64,000 nucleotides of DNA from contig NZ_QNRI01000004.1 in NCBI RefSeq assembly GCF_003315295.1, positions 124,001 through 188,000 of the forward strand, given 5' to 3'. This document shows positions 57,336-64,000 of this stretch, one piece after another. How positions within the stretch are numbered: position 1 is the first letter of the stretch; each line of letters begins with the position of its first letter. Made by a program: the position numbers and the translations under genes. A model generated the notes under the pieces. The model had not been told where the DNA came from. It saw nothing but the letters and a program-made list of their open reading frames with translations, and did no database searches. Source of the stretch: Paraliobacillus ryukyuensis. Lineage in GTDB: Bacteria; Bacillota; Bacilli; Bacillales; Amphibacillaceae.

Positions 57336-57432
57336 TCTATTATAAGTAGATTATATATAAGAAGTTGAATAAATTCAACACTAAAAGTAGAAAAACACAG
57401 CCATTTTGTTGTGACATTCTACTTTTAGTAGA
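57336..57432. promoter_or_regulatory. Immunity operators of the prophage (three sites)
   Basis: Palindromes of the form TCTACTTnnAGTAGA: TCTATTATAAGTAGA (57336-57350), AACACTAAAAGTAGA (57377-57391, one good half) and TCTACTTTTAGTAGA (57418-57432). They lie in the divergent region between repressor and Cro-like gene. A further copy is at 57663. Confidence 0.7.
57350..57378 (-). promoter_or_regulatory. Repressor promoter of the prophage
   Basis: On the minus strand TTGAAT (57378-57373), 17-base spacer, TATAAT (57355-57350). Operator sites abut the -10 box and overlap the -35 box. Confidence 0.7.
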
Positions 57433-57472
57433 TTAGTATTGACTTATAAAACAAAAACGAGGTGATAACAAT

Positions 57473-57682
57473 ATGGGGTTGACAGTAAAACAGGCTCGAC
57501 AATTTAGTGAGTTGAGTCAAGCGGAAATGGCGATAAATCTTGGTGTCCACCGCCAAACATACATGAAATGGGAGCAATGCCCCGATGCAATGCCGTTAGG
57601 TAAAGCTAAAGAGTTCTGTACAATTACAGGTATTTCAATTGATGAAATTTTTTTTAAAAAACACTCTACTTTAAGTAGATAA
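57473..57682 (+). CDS. Cro-like helix-turn-helix protein
   Basis: A 69-residue DNA-binding protein, first rightward gene of the prophage. One HTH domain fills it (VKQARQFSELSQAEMAINLG, VHRQTYMKWEQCPDAMPLGK, ITGISIDEIFFKKH). RBS GAGGTGATAA precedes ATG 57473. Position opposite the repressor points to a Cro-type function in the lytic decision. An operator-like palindrome overlaps its last codons. Confidence 0.85.
   Translation: MGLTVKQARQFSELSQAEMAINLGVHRQTYMKWEQCPDAMPLGKAKEFCTITGISIDEIFFKKHSTLSR
57663..57677. promoter_or_regulatory. Fourth operator-like palindrome
   Basis: TCTACTTTAAGTAGA, a near-perfect palindrome of the same type as the immunity operators, at the end of the Cro-like gene. 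Confidence 0.6.
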
Positions 57683-57756
57683 ATTAAAAGCGGATTTAGT
57701 TCATGCAAAACATAATATTTCCAGAAACAGCTAAAAGACAGACAGGAGGTGTAGGA

Positions 57757-57936
57757 ATGAGAAATGTAAGGGGAGCAAAAGCATTATCAAGATACCTTGA
57801 TACTCAGGGGGTACCAATCAGTGAGTCAACAATATTTTCACTATTAAGGCAAGGCAAGATACCGCATCAGCGACCATCACCAAGAATTCTTGTTTTTAAT
57901 CTAGATGCTATTGATGAGTGGTTAGGAAATAAATGA
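57757..57936 (+). CDS. Small HTH/excisionase-like DNA-binding protein
   Basis: A 59-residue protein starting MRNVRGAKALSRYLDTQGVP. ISESTIFSLLRQGKIPHQRP and LVFNLDAIDEWLGNK form the MerR/excisionase-type HTH in which a short wing ends with 'F..DAID.WL'. ATG 57757 follows AGGAGGTG; the frame opens 18 codons earlier without such a site. It may be an excisionase or early regulator. Confidence 0.8.
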   Translation: MRNVRGAKALSRYLDTQGVPISESTIFSLLRQGKIPHQRPSPRILVFNLDAIDEWLGNK

Positions 57937-57953
57937 AAGGAACGTGAGTCAGA

Positions 57954-58217
57954 ATGATTTATTACCAAGATCTTATTGATCGTATGGATGGTTACAGAAT
58001 TGGAACAACAGTAGTAGAAAATGGTGAAGCATATTTAGCAACTGAAGATGGTCGAGTTGACTTGAATACTTATAGTCAAATTGAAATTCAAACCTATGAT
58101 GATAACGGTATTAAGTATCATGAGATAACTTATGAGGAAATGTTACATGAAAAAACACCTGAAGGCTGGCCACTATTTGCTGGCTTCTACGCAAGAGTTA
58201 AAGGAGGAGAACAATGA
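57954..58217 (+). CDS. Prophage early protein, unknown
   Basis: An 87-residue acidic protein (MIYYQDLIDRMDGYRIGTTV, YLATEDGRVDLNTYSQIEIQ). Not recognised. RBS AAAGGAACG precedes ATG 57954. Its end overlaps the next gene by four bases (ATGA type), typical of a packed phage early operon. Confidence 0.75.
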   Translation: MIYYQDLIDRMDGYRIGTTVVENGEAYLATEDGRVDLNTYSQIEIQTYDDNGIKYHEITYEEMLHEKTPEGWPLFAGFYARVKGGEQ

Positions 58218-58441
58218 TAACAAAAACAAATGATCTTAATCAATTTTGTAATCGTTTCGAAGAGATCAAACAAGTTCAAGACAACACCCTTAAAGCAATT
58301 AGACTATCAGCACTCACGACAGATATGGAAAATGTTTATGATATCCCACGTACCGGCCAGTTAAGAATAGCCGCGTTTAAGCAAGCTTATCCAGAAGTGA
58401 TGTCTCTGTATAAAGAAATTAGTCAAGAAAGGGTGATCTGA
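58214..58441 (+). CDS. Prophage early protein, unknown
   Basis: A 75-residue helical protein (LNQFCNRFEEIKQVQDNTLK, FKQAYPEVMSLYKEISQERV). Not recognised. RBS AAAGGAGGAG; overlaps its neighbours on both sides. Confidence 0.75.
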   Translation: MITKTNDLNQFCNRFEEIKQVQDNTLKAIRLSALTTDMENVYDIPRTGQLRIAAFKQAYPEVMSLYKEISQERVI

Positions 58442-58569
58442 TGGCAACGGTAACGATGATTGTTTTCATTACTGCAGCAGTATTGATAACTGTGACAAAT
58501 TTAATTCTTGCTCGTAAGGCTGACAAAATAGCTGAGTACGAAAAAGCGGATCGAGGTGACGTAGATTGA
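58441..58569 (+). CDS. Prophage small single-span membrane protein
   Basis: A 42-residue protein: MATVTMIVFITAAVLITVTN is a membrane helix, followed by a charged tail (ARKADKIAEYEKADRGDVD). RBS AAAGGGTGAT. The start overlaps the preceding stop by one base, and the stop overlaps the next TTG start. The tight coupling on both sides supports that this short frame is real. Confidence 0.7.
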   Translation: MATVTMIVFITAAVLITVTNLILARKADKIAEYEKADRGDVD

Positions 58570-58835
58570 AACTAAGTGATTATTTTACAAAGTCTAATGA
58601 ATATCGAGCTAACACTTTGATGCAACAGCACGAACACTATTTGAATCTAGCAAAAATCGAAAGAGATGAGGGGAACTTTGATAAGTCTTTATTGTATAGC
58701 AACCATGCTACGGCTATAACAATGGAACTTAAAAGAATGCATAAACAAAAGTTAAGCACAGATGAAGCTATAAAATTACTTGAACAAAATAAGCAAGGTT
58801 TATGTAGTGGTTTATTTAATGAAAGGTGGCGATAA
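58566..58835 (+). CDS. Prophage early protein, unknown
   Basis: An 89-residue helical protein (YFTKSNEYRANTLMQQHEHY, HATAITMELKRMHKQKLSTD). TTG 58566 with GAGGTGA upstream, coupled to the preceding gene. The first half resembles a TPR-like helix pair, but no family is assigned. Confidence 0.72.
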   Translation: MKLSDYFTKSNEYRANTLMQQHEHYLNLAKIERDEGNFDKSLLYSNHATAITMELKRMHKQKLSTDEAIKLLEQNKQGLCSGLFNERWR

Positions 58836-58838
58836 AAG

Positions 58839-59039
58839 TTGGTCAATCAACAAAGGGATTACCTAATAGATAAAGATAAATACGGAAATGACTTTTTTGG
58901 GAATGAAGTATTTTGTGGCGATGAAATTTATATTTATGAAGAGGAATTTTGGTTAGTTGATTCATTATCTGGTAATGAAAAGACGCTTTTAGATTTAATT
59001 AACGCAAAAAAGATCCGTGCTACCAACACGAATCTATAA
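58839..59039 (+). CDS. Prophage early protein, unknown
   Basis: A 66-residue acidic protein rich in aromatic residues (FFGNEVFCGDEIYIYEEEFW). TTG 58839 follows AAAGGTGGCG. The VFxGDxIYxYxxEFWL pattern is frequent in small phage proteins, but no function is known. Confidence 0.7.
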   Translation: MVNQQRDYLIDKDKYGNDFFGNEVFCGDEIYIYEEEFWLVDSLSGNEKTLLDLINAKKIRATNTNL

Positions 59040-59085
59040 ACAAACTATATAAACCAATTATAGCATGAAGGGTAGGTAAGGGGAA

Positions 59086-59475
59086 ATGGTAGAACCAATA
59101 ATTAACTTAAATACATTAGCGGATGGGGCATTTGCTGAACGCATTAATTATGAATTAAAAAACTTACTTCAAAACATCGCAGACCCTAATACGGATGCTC
59201 AAAAAAAGCGGAAGTTGCAAGTTACTTTAACTCTAGAGGCTAATGAGAATAGGGAACTAGCTGATGTAAATATTGATGTGAAAGCAACTCCTGCTCCAAG
59301 AAAGAGTATCGGATCAACACTTATTCTAGATCGAGACGAAGCAGGATATGCCACTGCAGCTGAATTAAAGAGTGGTATTAAAGATCAGACCTATTTTGAT
59401 CCAGAATCTTATGAAGTAAAAGACGACAGAGGACAAAATGTTGTAGATCTTCAAAAACAAGGAGGAAGTAAATAA
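59086..59475 (+). CDS. Phage 'replication terminator protein'-like
   Basis: A 129-residue protein, PIINLNTLADGAFAERINYE, LLQNIADPNTDAQKKRKLQV, LTLEANENRELADVNIDVKA, TAAELKSGIKDQTYFDP. The INPNT / KKRK pattern corresponds to proteins in Firmicute phages annotated as replication terminator proteins, though that function is not proven. It overlaps by one base with the next gene, with which it usually occurs. Confidence 0.75.
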   Translation: MVEPIINLNTLADGAFAERINYELKNLLQNIADPNTDAQKKRKLQVTLTLEANENRELADVNIDVKATPAPRKSIGSTLILDRDEAGYATAAELKSGIKDQTYFDPESYEVKDDRGQNVVDLQKQGGSK

Positions 59476-60182
59476 TGATCAAAGAAGCATTGGAATACTT
59501 AGTGAAGTTGGGTAACAAGGATGTTGTTGAGGTTAATGGTCAAGCATATGCAACAGGTTCTATGAATCTATTAGAAAGCCCTTCTGCAAGAACAATAGAT
59601 GTTCGATCGCTGTCAGGTTTAATTGATTACTTAAAGTCAAATTTTGATGAACTAGACAATGTGCTGATTCAAATAGAAAGTGCAACATCGGTTGTGGCTT
59701 ATTCAACTCTTAATGATGATTATAATCGACAAAAATGGATAAGAGCTTCCGCTTTGTTACCGGATTTTCGATTTGATTCATTTTACGATTCAGAAAGTTT
59801 CAATATTAAATTACAGTCATGTTTTCTAGACAATGATGATCGAAAAATCATGTTACAAGTTGTAGGCAATATTAGAGAAGAAGCGGTTCAAACTTTTGGT
59901 GATGATGGAGTGAGTCAATCTGTTGTAGCACGAACTGGTATTGCACAAGTTGGCGATGTAAAAGTACCTAACCCAGTTATGTTATCACCTTACCGTACCT
60001 TTGTTGAAATCGATCAACCAGAAAGCAATTTTGTTTTTCGAATGAAGGAAGGGGCAAAATGTGCGCTATTTGAAGCAGATAGTGGGGCTTGGGAGTTAGA
60101 AGCTATGGATAATATAAAAGATCATCTTATGAGAGAGTTACAAGATTTAATTGATTCGGGTGACGTTCACATTATCTCTTAA
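59475..60182 (+). CDS. Conserved phage protein, unknown
   Basis: A 235-residue protein, partner of the preceding gene. Segments: ARTIDVRSLSGLIDYLKSNF, LIQIESATSVVAYSTLNDDY, KIMLQVVGNIREEAVQTFGD, VARTGIAQVGDVKVPNPVML, LSPYRTFVEIDQPESNFVFR. Somewhat similar to DUF2303-type phage proteins, without certainty. No catalytic motif is recognised. A hairpin follows. Confidence 0.72.
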   Translation: MIKEALEYLVKLGNKDVVEVNGQAYATGSMNLLESPSARTIDVRSLSGLIDYLKSNFDELDNVLIQIESATSVVAYSTLNDDYNRQKWIRASALLPDFRFDSFYDSESFNIKLQSCFLDNDDRKIMLQVVGNIREEAVQTFGDDGVSQSVVARTGIAQVGDVKVPNPVMLSPYRTFVEIDQPESNFVFRMKEGAKCALFEADSGAWELEAMDNIKDHLMRELQDLIDSGDVHIIS

Positions 60183-60190
60183 CAAATACA

Positions 60191-60216
60191 TAGGTACTGC
60201 TTTTAAGCGGTACCTA
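60191..60216. terminator. Perfect hairpin between early phage genes
   Basis: TAGGTACTGCTT / AAGCGGTACCTA with a two-base loop and G-T pair. No T run; perhaps RNA processing or partial termination. Confidence 0.5.
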
Positions 60217-60242
60217 TTAATCTATAACAACGAGGTGAAGAT

Positions 60243-60995
60243 ATGAACCAACTGATGAAGATGTTTGAAGGTAATGAGTTAAGAATACTCACGAAAGAAA
60301 ATGAATTGTGGTTCATTGCTAAGGATGTTTGCACCATTTTGAATATTACCAAATATCGTGATGCTGTTTCTAGATTAGATGATGATGAAAGGGAGCCGGT
60401 ACAAGTGGACACCCTTGGAGGAAAACAATCAATGATAGCAGTTAATGAATTTGGTCTTTATAACTTAGTTTTATCAAGTCGAAAACCTGAGGCAAAGCAA
60501 TTTAAACGATGGGTAACCCATGAAGTTATTCCTTCGATTCGAAAGTCAGGTAAATATGAATTAGGTACCGCTTCTTATACAATTGAAGATCCAATAAAAC
60601 GAGCAGAGCGCTGGATTGAAGAGCAAAAAGAAAAGTTAATGTTAGAACAGCGTGTTCAGGAATATGAACCAAAGGTGAATTACGTAGATAAAATACTTGC
60701 TTCTAAAGATGCTGTTAATATAACACAAATATCCAAAGATTATGGTCTAAGCGGTAAAAAGCTGAATGATCTTCTTCATGAAGCGGGGGTTCAGTACAAG
60801 ATGAATGGCCAATGGCTTTTATATGGTAAGCACCAAGGAAAAGGTTATACGAAATCTAAGACAACAGAGTATAACAAAAAAGATGGGACCACTGGTGTTA
60901 AATTACATACCAGGTGGACCCAAAAAGGACGTTTATTTATTCACGAGATCTTAAAGTCTCGCGGTATCTATCCATTATTAGATAGATCTGCTTAA
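60243..60995 (+). CDS. Phage antirepressor (BRO-N + KilAC)
   Basis: A 250-residue protein. BRO-N domain at residues 1-105 (LRILTKENELWFIAKDVCTI, QSMIAVNEFGLYNLVLSSRK, AKQFKRWVTHEVIPSIRKSG). A linker follows, then the KilAC domain at 140-245 (VNITQISKDYGLSGKKLNDL, YKMNGQWLLYGKHQGKGYTK, TRWTQKGRLFIHEIL). Such proteins counteract repressors or bind DNA during lytic growth. RBS AACGAGGTG precedes ATG 60243. Confidence 0.92.
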   Translation: MNQLMKMFEGNELRILTKENELWFIAKDVCTILNITKYRDAVSRLDDDEREPVQVDTLGGKQSMIAVNEFGLYNLVLSSRKPEAKQFKRWVTHEVIPSIRKSGKYELGTASYTIEDPIKRAERWIEEQKEKLMLEQRVQEYEPKVNYVDKILASKDAVNITQISKDYGLSGKKLNDLLHEAGVQYKMNGQWLLYGKHQGKGYTKSKTTEYNKKDGTTGVKLHTRWTQKGRLFIHEILKSRGIYPLLDRSA

Positions 60996-61002
60996 AACAA
61001 AC

Positions 61003-61030
61003 GTAGGATGGTGCTGCAACACTGTCCTAC
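61003..61030. repeat. Hairpin upstream of the replisome organiser
   Basis: GTAGGATGGTGCTG pairs with CAACACTGTCCTAC (14-base arms, few mismatches). Lies in the 75-base gap before the replication gene. Confidence 0.55.
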
Positions 61031-61069
61031 ACCTACCTATTATACATCACATAAGAAAAGGTGGTCTAC

Positions 61070-62179
61070 ATGGCTAAATTTAGAATGATACAAACAGATT
61101 TCTGGAGTGACCCTAAGATTGTTGAAGAATTTACTCCTGAAGATAAATATTTCTTTTTATACTTATTAACTAACCCAAAGACAACGCAGATAGGCATTTA
61201 TGTAATTACTAAGAAACATATTGCTTTCGATACAGGTTATTCAATTGAAAGTGTAAACGCGATTATGGATCGTTTCATCAATCATCATAAAGTCATTTCT
61301 TACAATGACGAAACACGAGAAATAGCCATAAAGAATTGGGGCAGATACAACCTTAATAAAGGCGGAAAACCCGTTGAAGATTGTGTCCGATCTGAATTAA
61401 AAGAAGTAAAAGATACTAGTTTAATTACTTATGTTGGAGAACGCATTCAAAAAAAGGAAATAAAAGCGTTGTACGATTCGTATAACGTATCGTCGCACGA
61501 TACGGATAACGATACGTCTAGCGAACCGTCACACGATACGTCCAACGTTTCGCAACATAGCAAAAATGAAGAAACCAGTCATATCAATGCTTCTTACGAT
61601 ACGTCTAACGACTCGTTAACGATAAGTGGACAAAATAAAGAAGAAGAAGAAGAAAAAGAAGAATATAAAGAAAAACAACAACAACAAGAAATAGAAAATA
61701 TAAAAGATAGTGGTGGTAGTGGTATTGATGACCCTGGGTTTAAAGAAATACTTGATTTCTACCGCGATAATCTTCAAAAGGCAATTACAGAAACACCTTT
61801 TAATTATGAATTGCTTAGTAAATTTTACGCTGAGTGGGGCAAAGATTTGATGTTGGCAGCATTAAAACTAGCAGCTAAAAAAGAGGCCAAAGGTGTAGCT
61901 TTTATCGAAGCGGTTTTTAATAATTGGCGTACTTACGGTGTTAAGACTTTGGAGGATGCTCGTCGTTATAACGAACAGATGCTTAAAAGCAGAAAAGGCT
62001 ATTCCAATTATAAAGTTGAGGATGTACCGAACTGGTACCTTGAACAGAAAAAGAAAAGCGAAGAAAAAGCGAAACAAGCGGCTACTGTATCATCAGAATC
62101 GCTTGAAGAGAAGCAAGATGTTAGTCAGCTATTAAATCAATATAACAAGAAAAAAGGTTCTAGGAGCAAATCTTCATAA
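61070..62179 (+). CDS. Phage replisome organiser (DnaD-like)
   Basis: A 369-residue replication initiation protein. N-terminal phage_rep_org domain at about 1-115 (RMIQTDFWSDPKIVEEFTPE, YFFLYLLTNPKTTQIGIYVI, EIAIKNWGRYNLNKGGKP). A Ser/Asp/Asn-rich linker (about 135-215) is followed by the DnaD/DnaB_2 domain (about 222-305: FKEILDFYRDNLQKAITETP, FIEAVFNNWRTYGVKTLEDA). ATG 61070 follows AAAGGTGG; the frame starts three codons earlier. The linker-coding DNA contains 20-bp repeats that look like the phage replication origin. Confidence 0.93.
   Translation: MAKFRMIQTDFWSDPKIVEEFTPEDKYFFLYLLTNPKTTQIGIYVITKKHIAFDTGYSIESVNAIMDRFINHHKVISYNDETREIAIKNWGRYNLNKGGKPVEDCVRSELKEVKDTSLITYVGERIQKKEIKALYDSYNVSSHDTDNDTSSEPSHDTSNVSQHSKNEETSHINASYDTSNDSLTISGQNKEEEEEKEEYKEKQQQQEIENIKDSGGSGIDDPGFKEILDFYRDNLQKAITETPFNYELLSKFYAEWGKDLMLAALKLAAKKEAKGVAFIEAVFNNWRTYGVKTLEDARRYNEQMLKSRKGYSNYKVEDVPNWYLEQKKKSEEKAKQAATVSSESLEEKQDVSQLLNQYNKKKGSRSKSS
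61473..61615. repeat. 20-bp iterons, candidate phage replication origin
   Basis: Five copies of ACGATACGTCTAACGAnTCG: at 61473-61492, 61497-61516, 61509-61528 (overlapping), 61533-61552 and 61596-61615. Spacing is 24, 12, 24 and 63 bases. They lie inside the replisome-organiser gene, encoding repeated SxDTSN motifs. A strongly A-rich stretch follows (61625-61700), which could be the unwinding element. Confidence 0.7.
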
Positions 62180-62225
62180 ACTAAATTCAAGGATTTACAA
62201 ATTAAATTATAAGAAGGTGCTGCAA

Positions 62226-62354
62226 GTGAGTACATGTGTCGAGTGCAAGAAACAACCAGCGCATCATTGGGGCAGTCATCTATGTTGGGAATGCTATAGA
62301 AAATTATTTAAAGCAACGATCGAGGAAGATAGGCATGACGGTAAACCTAAGTAA
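62226..62354 (+). CDS. Small zinc-ribbon-like phage protein
   Basis: A 42-residue protein, STCVECKKQPAHHWGSHLCW then ECYRKLFKATIEEDRHDGKP. The CxxC ... CxxC spacing suggests a zinc-binding knuckle. GTG 62226 follows AAGGTG. Its 3' part overlaps the HNH gene start by 20 bases in another frame. Not recognised as a named family. Confidence 0.65.
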   Translation: MSTCVECKKQPAHHWGSHLCWECYRKLFKATIEEDRHDGKPK

Positions 62355-62709
62355 TGAATTTCATCCGTATTCCAAGGAGAAACAGCTTGGGTTAAAAACA
62401 AAAAAGAAGCTGAAAGCACCTAAAAATAAAAACTTTACTCAAGCTATTAAACTAGCAATCTTCAAACGCGATGGATATCGATGTGTAAAGTGTGGCAGTC
62501 ATAAGATAGAATCGGTACCACATCATATTATTTATAAAAGTAAGGGTGGTTTAGGTACCAAACGGAATGGAGCAACTGTGTGCCGATTGTGCCATGATTG
62601 GGCGCATCATAAATGCCTTGGACCATATGGTGAGCCAAGTAAACAAGGTCGTAAATGGTTTGAATATTGGCAGGAAGCAAAGCTTGATGAAAAAGGTGAT
62701 CTTTTATGA
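62335..62709 (+). CDS. HNH endonuclease-like phage protein
   Basis: A 124-residue protein. The HNH core is readable: FKRDGYRCVKCGSHKIESVP, HHIIYKSKGGLGTKRNG, CRLCHDWAHH, with two CxxC pairs for structural zinc. ATG 62335 with AGGAAG upstream is preferred to the longer open frame from 62236, which would overlap the zinc-ribbon frame entirely. Lies among replication genes, in the position of recombination or Holliday-junction enzymes in other phages. Confidence 0.85.
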   Translation: MTVNLSNEFHPYSKEKQLGLKTKKKLKAPKNKNFTQAIKLAIFKRDGYRCVKCGSHKIESVPHHIIYKSKGGLGTKRNGATVCRLCHDWAHHKCLGPYGEPSKQGRKWFEYWQEAKLDEKGDLL

Positions 62710-62822
62710 CAAAACTATATGTACAAGAACACCATCAGGAAACTCCCGATGGTGATGTAATTACTACCATCAAGACATATAAATCAAAGCCTACACATTA
62801 TAGCTATATTATTTTTATCTGA
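62706..62822 (+). CDS. Short phage protein, unknown
   Basis: A 38-residue frame starting MTKLYVQEHHQETPDGDVIT and ending in a hydrophobic YSYIIFI. Its ATG overlaps the HNH stop (ATGA), and AAAGGTGAT stands upstream. Real translation is likely but not proven. Confidence 0.5.
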   Translation: MTKLYVQEHHQETPDGDVITTIKTYKSKPTHYSYIIFI

Positions 62823-62837
62823 GTAAGGAGCATTAAA

Positions 62838-63263
62838 ATGATGAATCGAGTAGTACTAGTAGGACGATTAACGAAAGATCCAAATTTACGATATACACCT
62901 AATGGCATCGCTGTAGCTAACTTTACTATTGCAGTAAATAGACCTTTTTCCAGTCAACAAGGTAATCATGAAGCGGATTTTGTTAACTGTGTAATCTGGA
63001 GAAGACCAGCTGAGAACTTAGCAAACTTTATGAACAAAGGAAATTTAATTGGCGTTGATGGGCGCATCCAAACAAGAAATTTTGAAGGCCAAGACGGAAA
63101 AATGGTTTTTGTCACGGAAGTATTAGCTGGATCCGTTCAATTCTTAGAATCAAAGAATAAAATATCCTCTTCAAATCAAGATGATAAAAAAACTGGTGAT
63201 AATAATCCGCTTGTAGAGCAAGGAGAGCCTATTGATATTAGTGACGATGATTTACCGTTTTGA
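62838..63263 (+). CDS. ssb: Single-stranded DNA-binding protein
   Basis: A 141-residue SSB with the OB fold ([60 protein letters not shown]). A short acidic linker ends in the conserved tip DISDDDLPF, which binds partner replication proteins. RBS AAGGAG precedes ATG 62838; Met 2 may also be used. Shorter than the chromosomal SSB, as usual in phages. Confidence 0.96.
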   Translation: MMNRVVLVGRLTKDPNLRYTPNGIAVANFTIAVNRPFSSQQGNHEADFVNCVIWRRPAENLANFMNKGNLIGVDGRIQTRNFEGQDGKMVFVTEVLAGSVQFLESKNKISSSNQDDKKTGDNNPLVEQGEPIDISDDDLPF

Positions 63264-63315
63264 ACAGTGGTAACACTATTAGATACAAAATGTGAAGTAA
63301 GGAAGGAGGATTAAA

Positions 63316-63630
63316 ATGGAGACTTATTCAGTAGAACAAGCTTCTCGCAATGCTCTTAACTGGTGCGAAAATAATAAAGGTTGGGCGAGAATTTGTGATA
63401 TTGAAAATGTAGATTCACTTTACAAAAATTGGGCGGAATTATCTGAAAAAGAAAAGAGTTACTGGGTAAAGCAATTCGGACAATATGATGCTGAAAGTGC
63501 TTGGATAGAATTTGGAAAAAGCCCTTGTAAGGTTCCTTATGGGTTTATAACTGGAAAAGGGGATTTCTACAGAAATATTTTAGATGTTCCATTACACCAT
63601 AATTTAATGACAGTCTACAAAGTTAGCTAA
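63316..63630 (+). CDS. Phage protein, unknown
   Basis: A 104-residue protein with several tryptophans (ALNWCENNKGWARICDIENV, SEKEKSYWVKQFGQYDAESA). Not recognised. RBS AAGGAGG precedes ATG 63316. It lies in the replication/middle region of the prophage. Confidence 0.75.
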   Translation: METYSVEQASRNALNWCENNKGWARICDIENVDSLYKNWAELSEKEKSYWVKQFGQYDAESAWIEFGKSPCKVPYGFITGKGDFYRNILDVPLHHNLMTVYKVS

Positions 63631-63672
63631 GTCAAACTCCGATTAAAATTTGTCACTAAAATGAGGAATGAT

Positions 63673-64000
63673 TTGTCTATGGAGAAAGTCAACCAAAAAA
63701 TCGTAGAGAACAAAACTGAGGTTATTCGATATCAAAAAATAATTGATAAATTAACTCAGGAAGATAAAGTAGACAAAATCTATTTGTTATCAAAGCAATT
63801 AATATTTATTGGCCGACTATCCACGATATATTATGAAATTAACAAACAGCTATATATTAAGCGGAAATTAATACATAGCGAAGAGTATATAAAAGCAAAA
63901 GGTAATAAGTCTGCTGCAGCCGATTTAGCTGTTGCAGACATAAGAAGAAAAGAAATCGAAGCGGATATACAATATAAGCGTTGGAATACTGCTTTTAAAA
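63673..64000 (+). CDS. Phage protein, unknown (3' end outside window)
   Basis: The open frame continues to the window end, at least 109 residues (MEKVNQKIVENKTEVIRYQK, QLIFIGRLSTIYYEINKQLY, LAVADIRRKEIEADIQYKRW). TTG 63673 lies six bases after GAGGAA; ATG 63679 is the alternative start. Highly helical. No family is recognised. Confidence 0.65.
   Translation, partial: MSMEKVNQKIVENKTEVIRYQKIIDKLTQEDKVDKIYLLSKQLIFIGRLSTIYYEINKQLYIKRKLIHSEEYIKAKGNKSAAADLAVADIRRKEIEADIQYKRWNTAFK

Noticed and set aside
62236-62334. N-terminal extension of the HNH protein
   Set aside because: No RBS; covered by the zinc-knuckle frame with its own RBS; the HNH family fits the start at 62335.

Overview
The window is low-GC (roughly one third G+C) chromosome of an endospore-forming Bacillaceae. 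The gene content and order follow the Bacillus trxA-uvrC ... gerE-racE-gerM-rph ... tig-clpX-lonB-lonA-ysxC-hem ... spoVID-ysxE-valS-folC ... spoIIB-radC backbone. Sporulation genes (gerE, gerM, spoVID, ysxE, spoIIB), a valS T-box and Bacillus-type sigma sites support this. The genus cannot be settled from the sequence alone; a halophilic/alkaliphilic relative (Gracilibacillus or Oceanobacillus type) is plausible.

Layout. (1) 1-13.9 kb: trxA end, uvrC, yslB, a YhgE/Pip membrane protein, then a decayed patch (interspersed repeat, frameshifted lipoprotein, C-terminal remnant), gerE with a sigma-K-like promoter, a broken GGDEF gene, a lipoprotein, marR, racE, a tiny membrane gene, gerM, rph, rdgB and yfcE. 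The sdhCAB genes expected between yslB and gerE are absent. (2) 13.9-19.2 kb: tRNA-Gly and tRNA-Arg with a tRNA-Gly half copy and an integrase remnant, a chemotaxis receptor, a decayed cell-wall-binding-repeat gene, a PH-domain protein, and a PadR/HAAS pair. (3) 19.3-43.7 kb: holin-like gene, ysoA, tig, clpX, lonB, lonA, ysxC, a broken hydrolase, a LiaF-like membrane protein, hemA-hemC-hemD-hemB-hemL (no hemX), spoVID, ysxE, T-box/valS, an ATP-grasp ligase and folC. (4) 43.8-53.5 kb: a complete Gram-positive type IV pilus locus (three minor pilins, PilB, PilT, PilC, major pilin, prepilin peptidase, PilM, PilN, PilO). A c-di-GMP-II riboswitch lies directly in front of the major pilin. (5) 53.6-64 kb: spoIIB, then radC cut within its MPN domain by a prophage. 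The prophage runs integrase, ImmA-like peptidase, repressor / Cro-like, early genes, antirepressor, replisome organiser with iterons, HNH protein and SSB, and continues past the window end.

How it fits together. Housekeeping proteolysis (Tig, ClpX, LonA/B), heme synthesis and spore morphogenesis are ordinary. The most notable system is the pilus locus, whose major pilin appears to be switched by c-di-GMP through an RNA of the class that controls pili in Clostridioides difficile. A decayed diguanylate cyclase gene lies in the same window. The second notable feature is the radC-integrated prophage, with a symmetrical operator set around its divergent immunity promoters and a cluster of 20-bp iterons inside the replisome-organiser gene that looks like its replication origin.
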